DNA of 64,000 bases from Streptomyces lichenis (GTDB lineage: Bacteria; Actinomycetota; Actinomycetes; Streptomycetales; Streptomycetaceae): contig NZ_JALPTH010000013.1 of assembly GCF_023218175.1 (NCBI RefSeq), positions 1 to 64,000 of the forward strand. Direction: 5' to 3'. Shown piece by piece: positions 62,596 to 64,000 of this stretch. Within the stretch, counting starts at the first letter, position 1, and each line of letters opens with the position of its first letter. A model generated the notes under the pieces. It ran no database searches, was not told the DNA's origin, and saw only the letters and a list, made by a program, of their open reading frames with translations. The position numbers and the translations under genes were made by a program.

Positions 62596-64000
62596 TCAGT
62601 CCTCGCGCAGGGCGCTGACGGCCTCGGCCACGCGCTTGCCGTAGTCCGGGTCGGCGGCGGCGAAGTGCGTGACGATCTTGTCGATGACGTCCTCGCGGGA
62701 GACCTGGGACAGTCCGCCGGCGATGTTGGCGACGAGGCGCTTCTTCTCCTCCTCCGACATCAGCCGGTACAGCTCACCCGCCTGGAAGAAGTCGTCGTCC
62801 TTGACGTGCTGCGGCGCGGCGTGGGTGCCGGTGTGGCCGTGCACGGCGAACGGGGCGGAGAGCGGGACACCGGTCTGTGCGGGGCCGGAGTACGAGTTGG
62901 GCTCGTAGTTCTTGTCGTGGCGCGAGCCGTATCGGGTGGCCATCAGGCCGTCGCGGCCGTAGTTGTCGACCACCGCGTTCTTCGGGGTGTTGACCGGCAG
63001 CTGGGTGTGGTTGACGCCCAGGCGGTAGCGGTGCGCGTCGGCGTAGGCGAACAGCCGGCCCTGGAGCATCTTGTCCGGGGAGGGGCCGATGCCGGGCACG
63101 AAGTTGTTCGGGGAGAAGGCGGCCTGCTCGACCTCGGCGAAGATGTTGTCCGGGTTGCGGTCCAGCACCATCCGGCCGACCCGCTGGACGGGGTAGTCGG
63201 CGTGCGGCCACACCTTGGTCAGGTCGAAGGGGTTGAAGCGGTAGTCGGCCGCCTCGGCCGCCGGCATGATCTGCACATACAGCGTCCAGGAGGGGTTCAC
63301 CCCGCGCTCGATGGCCTGGAGCAGGTCCGTCTGGTGCGAGGTGGCGTCCGCGCCGACCGTCTCGGCGGCCTGCTCGGCGGAGAGGCAGCGGATGCCCTGG
63401 TTGGTCTTGAAGTGGTACTTGACGAAGAAGGCCTCGCCCGCCGCGTTGGTCCACTGGTAGGTGTGCGAGCCGAAGCCGTCCATGTGGCGGTACGAGGCGG
63501 GGATGCCGCGGTCGCCGAACAGCCAGGTCACCTGGTGGGTGGCCTCGGGGGAGTGGGCCCAGAAGTCCCAGACGTTGTCCGGCTCCTGGCGGCCGGTGAA
63601 CGGGTCGCGCTTCTGGGAGTGGATGAAGTCGGGGAACTTCACCGGGTCCTTGATGAAGAACACCGGGGTGTTGTTGCCGACCAGGTCGTAGTTGCCCTGC
63701 TCGGTGTAGAACTTCACCGCGAAGCCGCGCGGGTCGCGCACCGCGTCCGAGCCGCCGAGCGAGTCGGCGACGGTGGAGAAGCGGATGAACAGGTCCGTGC
63801 GCTTGCCGACGGAGGAGAGGAAGTCGGCCGAGGTGAAGCCGGTGACGTCGTCGGTGACCTCGAAGTAGCCGTACGCACCGGACCCGCGGGCGTGCACCAC
63901 GCGCTCCGGGATGCGCTCACGGTTGAAGCGGGCGAGCTTCTCCAGCAGGTGCTGGTCCTGGAGGAGGAGCGGGCCACCGACGCCGGCGGTGGCGGAGTTC
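62596..64000 (-). CDS. katA: Monofunctional heme catalase (5' end beyond the window)
   Basis: About 468 C-terminal residues are visible; the N-terminus lies past position 64000. Catalytic His in [20 protein letters not shown], the catalytic Asn in [20 protein letters not shown], and the proximal heme Tyr in [20 protein letters not shown]. The length and the short C-terminus indicate a small-subunit catalase. It dismutates hydrogen peroxide. The family is often under redox control (CatR/PerR-type), but the promoter is outside the window. Confidence 0.95.
   Translation of the reverse strand, partial: NSATAGVGGPLLLQDQHLLEKLARFNRERIPERVVHARGSGAYGYFEVTDDVTGFTSADFLSSVGKRTDLFIRFSTVADSLGGSDAVRDPRGFAVKFYTEQGNYDLVGNNTPVFFIKDPVKFPDFIHSQKRDPFTGRQEPDNVWDFWAHSPEATHQVTWLFGDRGIPASYRHMDGFGSHTYQWTNAAGEAFFVKYHFKTNQGIRCLSAEQAAETVGADATSHQTDLLQAIERGVNPSWTLYVQIMPAAEAADYRFNPFDLTKVWPHADYPVQRVGRMVLDRNPDNIFAEVEQAAFSPNNFVPGIGPSPDKMLQGRLFAYADAHRYRLGVNHTQLPVNTPKNAVVDNYGRDGLMATRYGSRHDKNYEPNSYSGPAQTGVPLSAPFAVHGHTGTHAAPQHVKDDDFFQAGELYRLMSEEEKKRLVANIAGGLSQVSREDVIDKIVTHFAAADPDYGKRVAEAVSALRED

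Noticed and set aside
1..64000. CRISPR arrays, rRNA and tRNA genes
   Set aside because: No regularly spaced identical repeats, no rRNA-like stretches and no cloverleaf with CCA-type end were noticed on either strand. This was by eye, so a tRNA scan would be decisive.

Overview
The window is high-GC actinobacterial DNA, almost certainly Streptomyces. The evidence is the very strong G/C bias at third codon positions, frequent GTG starts, dense ATGA/GTGA overlaps, and typical Streptomyces families (DUF2637, DUF5709, DUF4839, HATPase regulators of the SpoIIAB/RsbW type, PucR, PaoABC-like and Xdh molybdenum hydroxylases). From memory, the order from about 19.5 kb onward resembles the S. coelicolor SCO6149-SCO6204 neighbourhood; this was not checked.

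Region 1 (about 0.14-19.5 kb) is an accessory block inserted at the 5' part of rsgA. A 5' fragment of rsgA with its upstream region lies at 144-750. The same 605 bp, with 7 differences by eye, begins the intact rsgA at 19501-20105. Between the copies is an eleven-gene leftward operon (10356 to 1303). It encodes a protein of unknown function, a thymidylate-kinase-like enzyme, a PEP mutase-like enzyme, a Nudix protein, a TylF-type methyltransferase, a D-2-hydroxyacid dehydrogenase, a nucleotidyltransferase, a radical SAM/SPASM protein, a 2OG-Fe(II) oxygenase, a 53-residue peptide and an HExxH protein. The three peptide-modifying enzyme types around a tiny ORF suggest a ribosomal peptide natural product. 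The PEP mutase, dehydrogenase and nucleotide enzymes suggest a phosphonate or nucleotidylated small molecule. I know of no described pathway with this combination. Divergently transcribed are an XRE-type regulator, an asparaginase-like protein and a PPC/DUF296 protein. A 15-bp motif in the divergent promoter recurs near 14.34 kb. The right part of the block (14.2-19.4 kb) is decayed. It holds fragments of a phage/plasmid-type protein, DISARM-like drmB and drmC remnants, a DUF4839 membrane protein and an HNH endonuclease. No integrase was found.

Region 2 (19.5-36 kb) looks like ordinary chromosome: intact rsgA, an Ada/AlkA DNA-repair fusion, DUF456, a TrmB/LuxR-like regulator, a degenerate PP2C-like protein, pyruvate oxidase, DUF2637, an FhuF-like ferric reductase behind an iron box, a GntR/FCD regulator, a beta-propeller-like protein, and small uncharacterised genes.

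Region 3 (36-50.4 kb) is purine and aldehyde oxidation. A PucR-type regulator is divergent from a three-subunit xanthine dehydrogenase, an NCS2 purine permease, XdhC and a 45-residue protein. After a repeat-rich gap come a DUF5709 gene and a second, PaoABC-type molybdenum hydroxylase.

Region 4 (50.5-64 kb) has a stand-alone cytochrome oxidase subunit I, a flavodoxin-like reductase, an acyl-CoA synthetase, a zinc-ribbon/nuclease-like protein, glyoxylate carboligase behind two evenly spaced palindromic operators (purine-derived glyoxylate would enter here), a HAD-like phosphatase, a TerD-domain protein, two strong hairpins and the 3' part of a catalase that runs off the right edge.
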